From Pseudolabrys sp. Root1462 (GTDB taxonomy: Bacteria > Pseudomonadota > Alphaproteobacteria > Rhizobiales > Xanthobacteraceae), in the NCBI RefSeq assembly GCF_001426945.1, contig NZ_LMFS01000001.1, positions 3,251,109 to 3,315,108 of the forward strand: a DNA stretch of 64,000 nt, in the 5' to 3' direction. Of the stretch, positions 40,222 to 51,292 are shown piece after piece. Below the pieces are notes generated by a model, which saw only the letters and a program-made list of their open reading frames with translations, was not told the DNA's origin and ran no database searches. The position numbers and the translations under genes are program-made. Numbering within the stretch: the first letter of the stretch is position 1; every line of letters starts with the position of its first letter.

Positions 40222-40304
40222 ATGTCAGATCACTTCCTCAGATGACATGAAGACCATTGATGGGGCCCTCCCCGGGAGACTCCGGATGTCGCTTCATCGT
40301 CCCC

Positions 40305-41291
40305 TCATATTCTCTCGATGATCTTTTCGCCGAACAGGCCTTGCGGCCGGTACAGCAGGAACAGAAGGGCAATGACGTAAGCCAGCCAGCTCTCGATGCC
40401 GGAGCCGAGCAGCGGACCCCAGTAGAACTCCCCGATTTTCTCGCCGACCCCGATGATCAGGCCACCGACGATAGCCCCCGGGATCGAGGTGAAGCCGCCG
40501 AGGATCAGCACTGGCAGCGCCTTCAACGCGATGATCTGCAACGAGAACGACACCTCGGAGCGCGCGCCCCACATGATGCCGGTGGTCAGCGCGACGACGC
40601 CGGCGGCGAACCAGACAATGACCCAGATCTGATTGAGCGAAATGCCGACCGAAAGCGCGGCCTTGTGACTGTCGGCGACGGCGCGCAATGCCCTGCCGAT
40701 GCGGGTGCGCTGAAAGAAGAAGCTCAAGGCACCGACCATCACCGACACGATCAGCACCGCGGCAATGTCGATCTTTTGCATGCTGACGAAACCGCCGGCC
40801 ATTTTGAACTCGACGGCACCACTCGGCAGATTGAGTTCGCCGGCGATCATCCGCTTCGGGTTGCCGCCGAATACGAACTCGCCGAAGCCGATGAGGAAAT
40901 AGGTCAGCCCGAATGTCGCCATGAACAGGATGATGTCTGGCTGGTTGACCAGCGGGCGCAGCATCACGCGTTCAACGGCGAAGGCGAGACCGAACATCAC
41001 CACCAGCGACAGCGCCAGCGCCAGATAGGCGGCGAGCCAGCCGGACGGCACGCCCCATTGCCGCAGCAGGTCGTAAATGCCGACCAAGGTCAGCGCCGCG
41101 AACACCACCATGATGCCTTGCGCGAAATTGAAGACACCCGACGCCTTGAAGATCAGCACGAAGCCAAGCGCGATCAGGGCATAGAGCATGCCGGCGACCA
41201 GACCTTCCCACAGCGTCTGCACCAGCAGATCCGGGGCGCCGCCCATCTGCATGAAGGGATCGATGAAGACTTTGTAGAGGATATCCATCAT
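40305..41291 (-). CDS. livH: Branched-chain-type ABC transporter, permease LivH
   Basis: A 328-residue permease. L-V-A-G-M-L-Y-A-L-I-A-L-G-F-V-L-I-F near the N-terminus, F-N-F-A-Q-G and I-L-G-G-F-T-S-I-P-G-A-I-V-G-G-L-I-I-G-V-G-E are the LivH pattern. It starts 7 bp after livG. With LivM it forms the membrane channel. Confidence 0.92.
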   Translation of the reverse strand: MMDILYKVFIDPFMQMGGAPDLLVQTLWEGLVAGMLYALIALGFVLIFKASGVFNFAQGIMVVFAALTLVGIYDLLRQWGVPSGWLAAYLALALSLVVMFGLAFAVERVMLRPLVNQPDIILFMATFGLTYFLIGFGEFVFGGNPKRMIAGELNLPSGAVEFKMAGGFVSMQKIDIAAVLIVSVMVGALSFFFQRTRIGRALRAVADSHKAALSVGISLNQIWVIVWFAAGVVALTTGIMWGARSEVSFSLQIIALKALPVLILGGFTSIPGAIVGGLIIGVGEKIGEFYWGPLLGSGIESWLAYVIALLFLLYRPQGLFGEKIIERI

Positions 41292-41298
41292 CCGACCT

Positions 41299-42102
41299 TC
41301 AATGCGACACGCCGAGATAAGCGTCGATCACCGCCTGGTTCTTCATCACCTCCGCCGGCGTGCCATCGGCGATCTTGAGGCCGTGATCGAGCACGACGAC
41401 GCGATCGGACAGGTCCATGACCACGCCCATGTCGTGCTCGATCAGGGCGATCGTCGTGCCGTAGTAATCGTTGACGTCAAGGATGAAGCGCGACATGTCC
41501 TCCTTCTCTTCTAGGTTCATGCCGGCCATCGGCTCGTCGAGCAGCAGCAGTTCTGGCTCCATGGCGAGCGCACGGCCGAGTTCGACGCGCTTCTGCAGGC
41601 CGTAAGGCAGACGGCCGACCGGCGTGCGGCGGATCTCCTGGATCTTGAGGAAGTCGATGATCTCCTCGACGAAGTGCCGATGCTCGACCTCCTCCCGCAT
41701 CGCCGGGCCGAAGCGGAGCAGGTGCCAGAACATCGAGCGCTTCATTTTCAGCGTGCGGCCGGCCATGATGTTGTCGAGCGCCGACATGCCGCGGAACAGC
41801 GCCACGTTCTGAAAGGTGCGGGCGATGCCGCCGGCGGCCGCCTCATAGGGCCGCATCTTGGCGCGGGTCCGGCCCTTGAAGGTGATGCGGCCCTGCTGCG
41901 GATGATAGAATCCGTTGATGACGTTGAGCATCGAGGTCTTGCCGGCGCCGTTCGGGCCGATGATGGCGCGGATCTCGCCCTGGCGGATGTCGAACGACAC
42001 GCCGTTGATCGCCTTGACGCCGCCGAACGCCAGCGACACGTCCTCGACCGAGAGCAGCACGTCGCCCGTCCGGGACTTCGGCGTGTCGTCGGGGGCTCTC
42101 AT
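41299..42102 (-). CDS. livG: Branched-chain-type ABC transporter, ATP-binding protein LivG
   Basis: A 267-residue ATPase. Walker A G-P-N-G-A-G-K-T-S near residue 48, F-Q-N-V-A-L-F-R-G (Q-loop), L-P-Y-G-L-Q-K-R-V-E-L and Walker B L-L-L-L-D-E-P-M-A-G-M are present. Its ATG overlaps the end of the upstream AMP-binding ligase by 4 bp, which ties transport and CoA activation translationally. Confidence 0.92.
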   Translation of the reverse strand: MRAPDDTPKSRTGDVLLSVEDVSLAFGGVKAINGVSFDIRQGEIRAIIGPNGAGKTSMLNVINGFYHPQQGRITFKGRTRAKMRPYEAAAGGIARTFQNVALFRGMSALDNIMAGRTLKMKRSMFWHLLRFGPAMREEVEHRHFVEEIIDFLKIQEIRRTPVGRLPYGLQKRVELGRALAMEPELLLLDEPMAGMNLEEKEDMSRFILDVNDYYGTTIALIEHDMGVVMDLSDRVVVLDHGLKIADGTPAEVMKNQAVIDAYLGVSH

Positions 42103-44156
42103 GCCGCCTTCTCCATCGCCGGCGGCGACTCGATCTGCATGTCACGGATTTTGACGCGGGCGCTGAGCGTTCCCTTGCGGCCATCCTCGAAGGTGACTTC
42201 AGTCGAAATGTCGGCCTCGTGCGAGCCGTCGTAGAGCGCGTTGATCAGCGGGGCGTAGCGCTCGGCGACGAAGCCGCGGCGCACCTTCTGGGTGCGCGTC
42301 ACCTCGCCGTCGTCGGCATCGAGTTCCTTGTGCAGGATAAGGAAGCGCTTGATCTGCGCCCCACGCATCATCTTGTCGGCGGCGAGCGACCTGTTCACTT
42401 CGGCGACGTTCTTCTGCAGCATGTCGTAGACTTGGGGATGGCCGGCCAGTTCCTGATAGGAGCCGTACACGACGTTGTTGCGCTCGGCCCAGGAGCCCAC
42501 GGCCGTGAGGTCGATATTGAGCATCACCGTCACGAAGTCGCGCCCGTCGCCATAGGCCACCGCCTCGCGGATATTGGGGAAGAACTTGAGCTTGTTCTCG
42601 ATGTATTTCGGCGCGAACAGCGTGCCGTCCTTGAGCTTGCCGACATCCTTGGCGCGGTCGATGATCTTGAGCTGGCCGGTCTTGTCGTCGAAGAAACCCG
42701 CATCGCCGGTCTTCACATAGCCGTCCGGTGTCATCACCTCGGCGGTCTTGGCCGCGTCCTTGAAATAGCCGGTGAACATGCCGGGCGACTTGAACAGCAC
42801 TTCGCCGTTGTCGGCGATGCGGATGTCGACGTGCGGCGCCGCCGGCCCGACCGTGTCGGAATGGATGGCGCCGTCCGGCTGGCAGGTGACGTAAAGGAAG
42901 GCTTCGGTCTGGCCATAGAGCTGCTTCAGATTGAGGCCGATCGAGCGATAGAAGGCGAATAGGTCCGGCCCGATGGCCTCGCCCGCGGTGTAAGCCACGC
43001 GCACGCGCGAGAAGCCGAGCACGTTCTTGAGTGGTCCGTAAATCAGGACATTGCCGATGGCATAGAGGATGCGGCCCGTGAGCGGCACTTTCTCGCCGTT
43101 GAGGATGCGCTCGCCGTATTGCCGCGCCACGCCGATGAAATAGTGGAAGATCTTGCGCTTCAAGGCGCTGGCGTCTTCCATGCGGATCATCACGCGCGTC
43201 AGCAGCCCCTCCAGCGTGCGCGGCGGCGCAAAGTAGAAGCTCGGGCCGATCTCGCGCAGGTCGGCCATTGCGGTGTCGGCGTTTTCCGGGCACGCCATGC
43301 AGAAGCCCGCGACCAGGCCTTGCGCGAAATTGAGGTAGTGGTCGCCGACCCAGGCGAGCGGCAGGTAAGCGAGCGCGACATCGTTCTCGTCGAGATGATC
43401 GAATTTCACCGTATCAGTCGCGGCGGCGATCGAGCGCTCGCCCGACAGCACCACGCCCTTCGAGGCACCGGTCGTGCCGGAGGTGTAGAGAATGATCGAG
43501 GGATCCGACCCCTTGGTTACGGCGATTTCGTTATCGAGCCATTCGCCGAGCCTGGCATCGTCCGCCAGCGCCTTGCGTCCCTCGCCGATCAAGTCCTCCA
43601 TCGCGCGAAGGCGGTTGTGATCGTAATCGCGCAGGCCGCGCGGCTCGTCGTAAAGCATCCATTCGAGCTTCGGCAGACGATCCTGCACCGAATGGATCTT
43701 GTCGATTTGCTCCTGATCCTCGACCGCGGCGAAACGCGCTTCGGCATGCGCCAGCACGAATGCCAATTCTTCGGCGACGGCATCGGCGTAAACCGGCACC
43801 GGTATGGCGCCGAGGCTCTGCGCCGCCAGGATCGACCAGTATAATTTCGGCCGGTTGGCGCCGATGATGGCGATGGTTTCGCCGCGCTTCAAACCGAGCC
43901 GCGACAGTCCGACTGCGTAGGCGCGGACGATCTCATTCGTCTCCGCCCAGGTCCAGCTCTGCCAGATGCCGAGATCCTTGTGGCGCATGGCAGGCCGCGT
44001 CCCGAAGTCGCGGGCATTGCGCAAAAGCAGCTTTGGAAACGTATCCGCGCGCGCGGCGGCCGAATTCGCCACAGCCGGTCCTCCCAAGAGCCGCGCGTTC
44101 AAGGTCGCGCCGGCCGCATTTCCCCTCGCCGCTCTTTCAGCGGCTCCGATCGCCAT
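42099..44156 (-). CDS. AMP-binding long-chain fatty-acid-type CoA ligase
   Basis: A 685-residue acyl-CoA synthetase of the FadD15/Faa1 type. The phosphate loop Y-T-S-G-T-T-G-A-S-K-G is near residue 227, the A5 motif L-K-Q-L-Y-G-Q-T-E-A-F near 412, and the A8 hinge D-R-A-K-D-V-G-K-L-K-D-G near 500. It converts a carboxylic acid, CoA and ATP to acyl-CoA, AMP and PPi. Its stop overlaps livG (ATGA), so its substrate is probably what the Liv importer brings in. Acyl length cannot be read from the sequence. Confidence 0.88.
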   Translation of the reverse strand: MAIGAAERAARGNAAGATLNARLLGGPAVANSAAARADTFPKLLLRNARDFGTRPAMRHKDLGIWQSWTWAETNEIVRAYAVGLSRLGLKRGETIAIIGANRPKLYWSILAAQSLGAIPVPVYADAVAEELAFVLAHAEARFAAVEDQEQIDKIHSVQDRLPKLEWMLYDEPRGLRDYDHNRLRAMEDLIGEGRKALADDARLGEWLDNEIAVTKGSDPSIILYTSGTTGASKGVVLSGERSIAAATDTVKFDHLDENDVALAYLPLAWVGDHYLNFAQGLVAGFCMACPENADTAMADLREIGPSFYFAPPRTLEGLLTRVMIRMEDASALKRKIFHYFIGVARQYGERILNGEKVPLTGRILYAIGNVLIYGPLKNVLGFSRVRVAYTAGEAIGPDLFAFYRSIGLNLKQLYGQTEAFLYVTCQPDGAIHSDTVGPAAPHVDIRIADNGEVLFKSPGMFTGYFKDAAKTAEVMTPDGYVKTGDAGFFDDKTGQLKIIDRAKDVGKLKDGTLFAPKYIENKLKFFPNIREAVAYGDGRDFVTVMLNIDLTAVGSWAERNNVVYGSYQELAGHPQVYDMLQKNVAEVNRSLAADKMMRGAQIKRFLILHKELDADDGEVTRTQKVRRGFVAERYAPLINALYDGSHEADISTEVTFEDGRKGTLSARVKIRDMQIESPPAMEKAA

Positions 44157-44428
44157 CGATATGAAAACACCGCCCGTTGCCGGTCAAGCCTTCGGCGTCC
44201 GGTAGTCGGCTGCGGCGGGTGCGTAACCCGTTCCGCTGCCTTGCGAAGTTCTCAGTTTCGACGTGCCTCTTTGCAGTGCAGTGTGGAGTGAAATGGCCTT
44301 GGGGCAACAGGCCGCTTGACAGACAAGACCCCGCCTTGTTGGCTATGTGAGCCGGGCTGTTGCCCTTTTCTATCGCGTCGCACCATTGGCGTGCACCGCC
44401 GCGGAACCGGCAAGCTCACATGACGTGT

Positions 44429-45103
44429 TCAGGCGCCGTAACGCGCAAGTCGTTCCGTAGCCAGAACGGTGATGCCGCCGTGCTCGATGCGCAGCAGACC
44501 CTTCTTCTCCAAAGTCTGCAAACTCTTGTTCGCCATCTGCCGCGACAATCCCGAGAGCAGGCCAACCTCCTCCTGCGAGATTTCCAGATGTGGCACCGGA
44601 TCGTGATAGAGCACCGGATTGAACAGCCACGCGATGCTGCGCGCCAGCCGCGCCGTCGCATCGAGACTACGGTCGTATTCGACAAAGGCGATGAACTGGC
44701 CGAGACGCTCGTTGAGTTGGCGCACCAGAAAGCGATTAAAGCCGACGCTGTTCTCGTACAGCCAGACGAAGGTCGCGCGCTCCATCAGTGCCAGACGGGT
44801 GTCTCGCAGGGCGACCAGATCGTATTGACGGAGCTCGTTCTTGAGGACGCTGCCTTCGCCGAACCAGCCGCCAGTGCGCATGCCGGCCAACGTGATGGCT
44901 TTGCCCGACAGCGAAATCGCCGCGATCTTCAGCAATCCTTCCGAGACGCCGGTCCAGGCGTCGAAACGATCGCCGCGATGAAAAACATAGGCGCCCTTGG
45001 TGTACGACTTCTCGACGATGCCGCGCCGAGCGCGCTCGAATTCCGGCTCGGCCAGTTCATGCGACCAGAACGCGATGCGCCGCAGTTGATCGGCTGAAAT
45101 CAC
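44429..45103 (-). CDS. Crp/Fnr family transcriptional regulator
   Basis: About 224 residues from a GTG at 45103, which has AAGGA 8 nt upstream; a GTG at 45148 with GAGG is the other candidate. The N-terminal half is a cNMP-binding fold (G-D-R-F-D-A-W-T-G-V and G-W-F-G-E-G-S). The C-terminal half is a Crp-type HTH (E-V-G-L-L-S-G-L-S-R-Q-M-A-N-K-S-L-Q-T). No FNR cysteine cluster is seen, so it is not an oxygen Fe-S sensor. It lies between the oxidoreductase and the ligase-transport genes and is a likely local regulator. Confidence 0.82.
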   Translation of the reverse strand: MISADQLRRIAFWSHELAEPEFERARRGIVEKSYTKGAYVFHRGDRFDAWTGVSEGLLKIAAISLSGKAITLAGMRTGGWFGEGSVLKNELRQYDLVALRDTRLALMERATFVWLYENSVGFNRFLVRQLNERLGQFIAFVEYDRSLDATARLARSIAWLFNPVLYHDPVPHLEISQEEVGLLSGLSRQMANKSLQTLEKKGLLRIEHGGITVLATERLARYGA

Positions 45104-45202
45104 GAGCGACGTCCTTAAGACCGCTGGCCCTCGGCCAGCGTCGCCCACAGTATGGCCTCGATCAGGGCATCAACCAAGCGCATGCGGCAGACTGCCACCG
45201 CA

Positions 45203-48200
45203 CTATTCCGCTGCCTTGAGGAATGCTGCGGCACCGGAGCGGAACTGATCCCACAGGCCCTTCTCCTCGGCCCTGGCAACCTTGAGGCTGCGCGCCTTCA
45301 CCGGACCGTACCCGCGGATCTTCTCTGGAATGGATGCGATCGCCACGGCGGCGGGATAGTTGGCCGGCGTCAGATCGGCGACAAGATCGTCAAGCTTGGC
45401 CAGGTATTCGCGCACCAGCGCGCGTTCCGTCTTGCGCTCTTCGGTATAGCCGAACGGATCGAGCGGCGTACCGCGCAGGAATTTGAATTTGGCCAGGACA
45501 CCGAACGCCTTCAGCATCCAAGGGCCGAACGACATCTTCTTCGGTTCGCCGGTCGAAGGATCATGCTTGGCCAGAATCGGCGGCGCGAGATGGAATTCGA
45601 AGCGCAGATTGCCCGGCGCGAACTGACCCTTTACGCGCTCGATGAAGCCGGTGTCGGTGTACAGACGTGCGACTTCGTACTCGTCCTTGTAAGCCATCAG
45701 CTTGAACAGATAGCGCGCCACCGCTTCCGACAGCGCGGTTTGCCCGGCTGTCTTTGCGGCTTCGGCGGCTGCGACCTTGTCGACCGCGGCGCGATAGCGC
45801 GCGGCATAACCCGCGCTCTGATAAGCGGTCAGGAAGGCGACACGGCGATCGACGGTCTCGGCGAAACTTTGCGAGAACTTCAGCGAGTCATTGGCTTCGT
45901 CCGCCGGCGGCGCGACCAGCTTCTCGAGTGCGGCCGGATCGACCGCGGCGCGGCGGCCATAGCGGAAGGCCTGGATGTTCATCTTGACGGCTTCGCCGTT
46001 CATCTCGATCGCCTTTTCGACCGCTTCCGGCGACAGCGGCAGCGCGCCGTTCTGATAGGCGTAGCCGAGCATGAACATGTTGGCGCCGATCGAATTGCCG
46101 AGCAGCGCCGTGGCGAGCCGCGAGGCATCGATGAAGTGGCTGTTATCCTGACCCGCAGCGGCCGTAATTGCGCGTTTGAGCCGCTCGGTCGGCAGCGAAA
46201 AGTCGGCGTCGCGCGTAAAGTCACCGGGCAGGAATTCTGCGGTGTTGACGATCATCCGCGTGTTGCCCGGCTTGGCCGCGCTCAGCACCTTCTTGTTGCC
46301 GGCGACGACGATGTCGCCGCCCAGTACCAGATCGGCCTGGGCCGCGGCGACGCGGATTGCGTGGATATCGTCCGGGTTATTGGCGATGCGGATGTGGCTG
46401 TAGACCGCGCCGCCCTTTTGGGCGAGGCCGGCCATGTCGATGATGCCGACGCCCTTGCCTTCCAGATGCGCCGCCATGCCGAGGATGGCGCCGATGGTGA
46501 CAATGCCGGTGCCGCCAACGCCGGTGACGATGATGCCGTACGGGTGATTGATGAGAGGCACTGAGGGCGACGGCAGCGTCGGCCAGTCGGCCGGCTCATG
46601 AATTGCATCGGCCTTCTTCGGCTTGGCGCCGTGCACCGTGACGAAGGACGGGCAGAAGCCCTTCACACAGGAGAAGTCCTTGTTGCAACTCGACTGGTCG
46701 ATGGTGCGCTTGCGCCCCCATTCGGTGGCGAGCGGCTGCACGGTGACGCAGTTTGACTTCACGCCGCAATCGCCGCAGCCTTCGCAGACGAGATCGTTGA
46801 TGACGACGCGCTTGTCCGGATCGGGGAAGGTGCCGCGCTTGCGGCGACGGCGCTTCTCGGCGGCGCAGGTCTGATCGTAGATCAGGACCGTGGTGCCCGG
46901 CACATCCGCCAGCTCTTTCTGCAGCAGGTCGAGTTCGTCGCGGTGATGCACCGTCAGACCTTTCGGCCACGGCGTGTCTTTCGGATATTTCCACGGCTCG
47001 TCGGATACGACGACGACGCGCTTGGCGCCTTCGGCCGCGACCTGCGCCGCGATTTGCGGCACGGTCAGGCCGCCTTCGTGGTGCTGGCCACCGGTCATCG
47101 CGACGGCGTCATTATAGAGAATCTTGTAGGTCATGTTCACGCCGGAGGCGATCGCGGCGCGAATGGCCAGGTAGCCGGAGTGATTGTAGGTGCCGTCGCC
47201 GAGGTTCTGGAACACGTGATCGCGTTTCGAGAACGGCGCCTCGCCGATCCAGTTGACACCCTCGCCGCCCATTTGCGTGAAGCCGAGCGTCTTGCGGTCC
47301 ATCCACTGCGCCATGTAATGGCAGCCGATGCCGGCATAAGCGCGCGAGCCTTCCGGCACCCGCGTCGAGGTGTTGTGCGGGCAGCCTGAGCAGAAATACG
47401 GAATACGCAGCGCGACGTCGGTCGCCTCGGCGAGCGCGCGCTGTGCGCCCTTCAGCCGCGCGACATGCGCCGCGATCTCGTCATTGGCGCCCACGTGCTT
47501 GAGAATGCGCTCGCCGATGCAGATCGCGACATCGTTGGAATCGAGCGCGCCCTTGACCGGGAACAGCCAATTGCCGCTCTCGTCCTTCTTGCCGATGCAG
47601 ATCGGCTGGCTCGGCATGCCGTAGAGTTCTTCGCGCACCTGCACTTCGATCAGCGAGCGCTTTTCCTCGACCACGATGACGAGGTCGAGACCGCGGGCGA
47701 ACTCGACCAGCTCCTGGCGCGGGATCGGCCACGGACAGCCGATCTTGAACAAGCGGATGCCGAGGTCGTTGCACTTGATCTCGTCGATGCCGAGCTCATC
47801 GAAGGCCTGGCGCACGTCGAGATAGGACTTGCCGGTGGAGATGATGCCGATCTTCGGTGTGCGACCGCCGGTCGTGATCATCTTGTTGATCTTGTTGGCG
47901 TGCACGAAGGCGAGCATGGCGTCGCGCTTGTAGTCGTGCAGCCGCGCTTCCTGGCCAAGGATAGTGTCGGCCAAGCGGATGTTGAGCCCGCCTTCCGGCA
48001 TCGGAAAATCGGTCGGCGTCACGATTTGCAGGCGCTCGAGGCTGCCGTCGATCACGCCGGTCGATTCGACGGTCTCGTGCATGCACTTGAGCGCGGCCCA
48101 GGCACCGGTGTAGCGCGACATCGCCCAGCCGAGTTGGGCGTAATCGACGATCTCCTGGACGCCGGCCGGGTTCAGGATCGGGATCATCACGTCCACGAAA

Positions 48201-48685
48201 TGGAATTCGGACTGGTGGGCGGTGGTCGAGGATTCGGCGGTGTGGTCATCGCCCATCAGCGCCAGGACGCCGCCGTGCTTCGACGAGCCGGCAAGATTGG
48301 CGTGGCGGAAGACGTCGCCGGAGCGGTCGACGCCGGGGCCCTTGCCGTACCAGAGCCCGAACACGCCGTCGTGCCGGCCTTCGCCGCGTAATTCGGCCTG
48401 TTGCGTGCCCCACAGTGCGGTGGCGGCGAGTTCCTCGTTGAGGCCGGGCAGGAACTTGACGTCGGCGGCGGCGAGCTGCCGGCCGGCGCGCATGAACTGC
48501 TGGTCGAGGCCGCCGAGCGGTGAGCCACGATAGCCGGTCAGATAGCCTGCCGTGTTGAGACCGGCGCGGCGATCGCGCTCCTTCTGCATCAGGATGGCGC
48601 GGATTATGGCCTGATAGCCGGTGACCAGGACATGGGTCTGGTTCAGATCGTATTTGTCGTCGAGGCTGACCGGTCGGAGCGTCAT
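45203..48685 (-). CDS. Indolepyruvate ferredoxin oxidoreductase family protein (alpha-beta fusion)
   Basis: A 1160-residue fused 2-oxoacid:ferredoxin oxidoreductase. The N-terminal part has the TPP-enzyme Pyr domain (G-Y-L-T-G-Y-R-G-S-P-L-G-G). A TPP-binding domain with G-D-G-T-Y-N-H-S-G lies mid-protein near residue 515. Around residues 620-670 are two cysteine groups (C-E-G-C-G-D-C and C-N-K-D-F-S-C-V-K-G-F-C-P) for Fe-S clusters. The C-terminal part is the gamma (IorB-like) domain starting G-I-I-V-T-G-V-G-G-T-G-I-V-T. It oxidatively decarboxylates aryl- or branched 2-oxoacids to acyl-CoA. The ATG at 48685 has GGGAGG 7 nt upstream; a GTG at 48721 is less likely. Confidence 0.9.
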   Translation of the reverse strand: MTLRPVSLDDKYDLNQTHVLVTGYQAIIRAILMQKERDRRAGLNTAGYLTGYRGSPLGGLDQQFMRAGRQLAAADVKFLPGLNEELAATALWGTQQAELRGEGRHDGVFGLWYGKGPGVDRSGDVFRHANLAGSSKHGGVLALMGDDHTAESSTTAHQSEFHFVDVMIPILNPAGVQEIVDYAQLGWAMSRYTGAWAALKCMHETVESTGVIDGSLERLQIVTPTDFPMPEGGLNIRLADTILGQEARLHDYKRDAMLAFVHANKINKMITTGGRTPKIGIISTGKSYLDVRQAFDELGIDEIKCNDLGIRLFKIGCPWPIPRQELVEFARGLDLVIVVEEKRSLIEVQVREELYGMPSQPICIGKKDESGNWLFPVKGALDSNDVAICIGERILKHVGANDEIAAHVARLKGAQRALAEATDVALRIPYFCSGCPHNTSTRVPEGSRAYAGIGCHYMAQWMDRKTLGFTQMGGEGVNWIGEAPFSKRDHVFQNLGDGTYNHSGYLAIRAAIASGVNMTYKILYNDAVAMTGGQHHEGGLTVPQIAAQVAAEGAKRVVVVSDEPWKYPKDTPWPKGLTVHHRDELDLLQKELADVPGTTVLIYDQTCAAEKRRRRKRGTFPDPDKRVVINDLVCEGCGDCGVKSNCVTVQPLATEWGRKRTIDQSSCNKDFSCVKGFCPSFVTVHGAKPKKADAIHEPADWPTLPSPSVPLINHPYGIIVTGVGGTGIVTIGAILGMAAHLEGKGVGIIDMAGLAQKGGAVYSHIRIANNPDDIHAIRVAAAQADLVLGGDIVVAGNKKVLSAAKPGNTRMIVNTAEFLPGDFTRDADFSLPTERLKRAITAAAGQDNSHFIDASRLATALLGNSIGANMFMLGYAYQNGALPLSPEAVEKAIEMNGEAVKMNIQAFRYGRRAAVDPAALEKLVAPPADEANDSLKFSQSFAETVDRRVAFLTAYQSAGYAARYRAAVDKVAAAEAAKTAGQTALSEAVARYLFKLMAYKDEYEVARLYTDTGFIERVKGQFAPGNLRFEFHLAPPILAKHDPSTGEPKKMSFGPWMLKAFGVLAKFKFLRGTPLDPFGYTEERKTERALVREYLAKLDDLVADLTPANYPAAVAIASIPEKIRGYGPVKARSLKVARAEEKGLWDQFRSGAAAFLKAAE

Positions 48686-48910
48686 TGAATAGCCTCCCGC
48701 CGGGCCCAGGGCCCACGCCACTTTATTGCCTGCACGAAACGATCCCAGCCTCGCCCGGTATTCATATAGGCACTTGATCGGCGAGGCAAAACCGGCCGGA
48801 AAAGCCTACCCCCCGAAAATTGCGGGTCAATTTCGTTTTGATGGTGACCACGAGAAGGAAATTTCCGGCGGGCGCCGCGCGGCGCATCTTTGCGCCCTGA
48901 GCGCCCCGCT

Positions 48911-50436
48911 TTAGGCCGCGCGCGGCCGGACGACCCAGATCCCGAGCAGAATCGACAGCGCGACCGCCATGGGGATGAGCGCGAAAACGCTGGGCCCGGC
49001 TGCCACGGCGGCCGTCGCCGCCCAGGCCACCGAGGAGAAGGCCTCGGCGAAGGTGGCAATGCGCGACGAGGTGTGGCGGCGCCGGAACTGGCTGCGTCGG
49101 GCCTGGGCGCGAAAGCAGATCTGGATGAAGGTGGCGGCCGCGCTCGCGGCCACGATGCCGAGCGCCATGACGACGGCGGCGTAAACGGATTCGAACGCCA
49201 TGACGGCGGCCAATGGCCCGAACACGAGCGCAACGCCGCCGAGCACGGCCTCGATCTTGGCCGTGAGCACTCGCGCGGGGGTGACCGGGGCCGCGGCAAT
49301 CAGGTCCGGCGCGTCCTCACCGGAGATCGACAGCCAGGCAAGACCACCGGCCAGCTGCCCGGCCGCCATGACCACCACCGGAATGAGAACGACGAAGGCA
49401 TCGGTGCCGTGGCGGAAGGTGACATAGAGCAGAACGGCCGGCGGCAGCAGATAGAGAATCTGCATCAAGGTTTGCGAGATCAACCAGGGATCGCGCCACA
49501 GCAGCAGCCATTCCTTGCGGCGCAACGCGCTGGCCGGCGAACGCGGCCGGAAACGCAGCGAGCCGCGCCGCTGGCGTACGGCGGCGGCCGAAACTCCTGC
49601 GGCGGCCAGTGCGTGTTCGCCAAAGCGCCCCGAGAACAGCAAGATAGCGCCGGCGAGGATGATCAGGCCGCCGAGCGCAACAGCGATCAAGGCCATTCTG
49701 TCGCCCAATATGGCGTATGCCGGCAACCACATGAAACTGCCCGCTTCGGGCACGCGCTCCAGCAGCCACGGCGAATGCAGCGCCGCCATGCGCGACAGCG
49801 TACCGCCGGAAAAGATCGCCAGAATCTGCAGCCCGATGACGAAGCCGGCGCCGATCACCGCGGCGACGATCTGCGCGATCAGCCGCGTACGGCGCGCGCC
49901 GATGAGCCGAAACAGCCCGACGGTCAACGCCAGCGCAACGGCGGTCGCCGTCGCCGCCATCGCGGCCACCACGCCATAGGCCGCGAGCCAACGAGGGCCG
50001 CCGTGCCAGACCAGCACATTGATGAAGGGCGAGGCCAGCAGCAGCGCCATCATCGCCGCCCCGCCGGCGATCCGCGCCATGCGCACCGCGAACACTTTGC
50101 GGGCCGAGACCGGCGACGTGAGAATGAGATCGAGGTCGGAGCGCGTGTAGAAAATGCGCGTCACCGATTCCATGGCCTGCGACAGCAGCAGGGCCCATGA
50201 CAGCAGCAGCGTGCTGGATATCGTGAGCAGAATCAGCGGGTCGGCGCCGATGTCGATGGTTGCATAGTTCTTCACAACCCAATTGGCGAAGGCGTGCATG
50301 GCGACGACGAAGACGACAATCGCCAGGATGGCGTTGCGCCGCCGTCGGCGACCGCCCGCCGTCATCAGCGACGTCAGGTCGCGCCAGCCGAGCCTGAACT
50401 CGTGGCCGGCAAGCCAGGTCAATGTCGCGGGCGTCG

Positions 50437-50440
<4 letters not shown>
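48911..50440 (-). CDS. ABC-2 type transporter, permease
   Basis: A 509-residue membrane protein with about 12 hydrophobic segments in two halves. It starts with a GTG at 50440 whose last bases are the TGA of the ATPase gene (GTGA overlap), which rules out the long frame that continues upstream. I recognise no substrate-specific motif. It should form the membrane part of an ABC exporter with the adjacent ATPase. Confidence 0.78.
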
Positions 50441-51186
<746 letters not shown>

Positions 51187-51292
51187 GAGTTCCGCCAATT
51201 CTGGAGACGAGCCCAAATTCTAACTAACGCGCCAAGCGTTGCGGCAGCGTAAAGAGCAACGAAGCGAATCCGCCGTCATGGTTGAGACGCCG

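Noticed and set aside
44157..44428. FNR/Crp palindrome in the 272-bp gap before the CoA ligase
   Set aside because: TTGCCGGTCAA has only weak resemblance to TTGAT-N4-ATCAA. No other signal or gene is seen in this gap.
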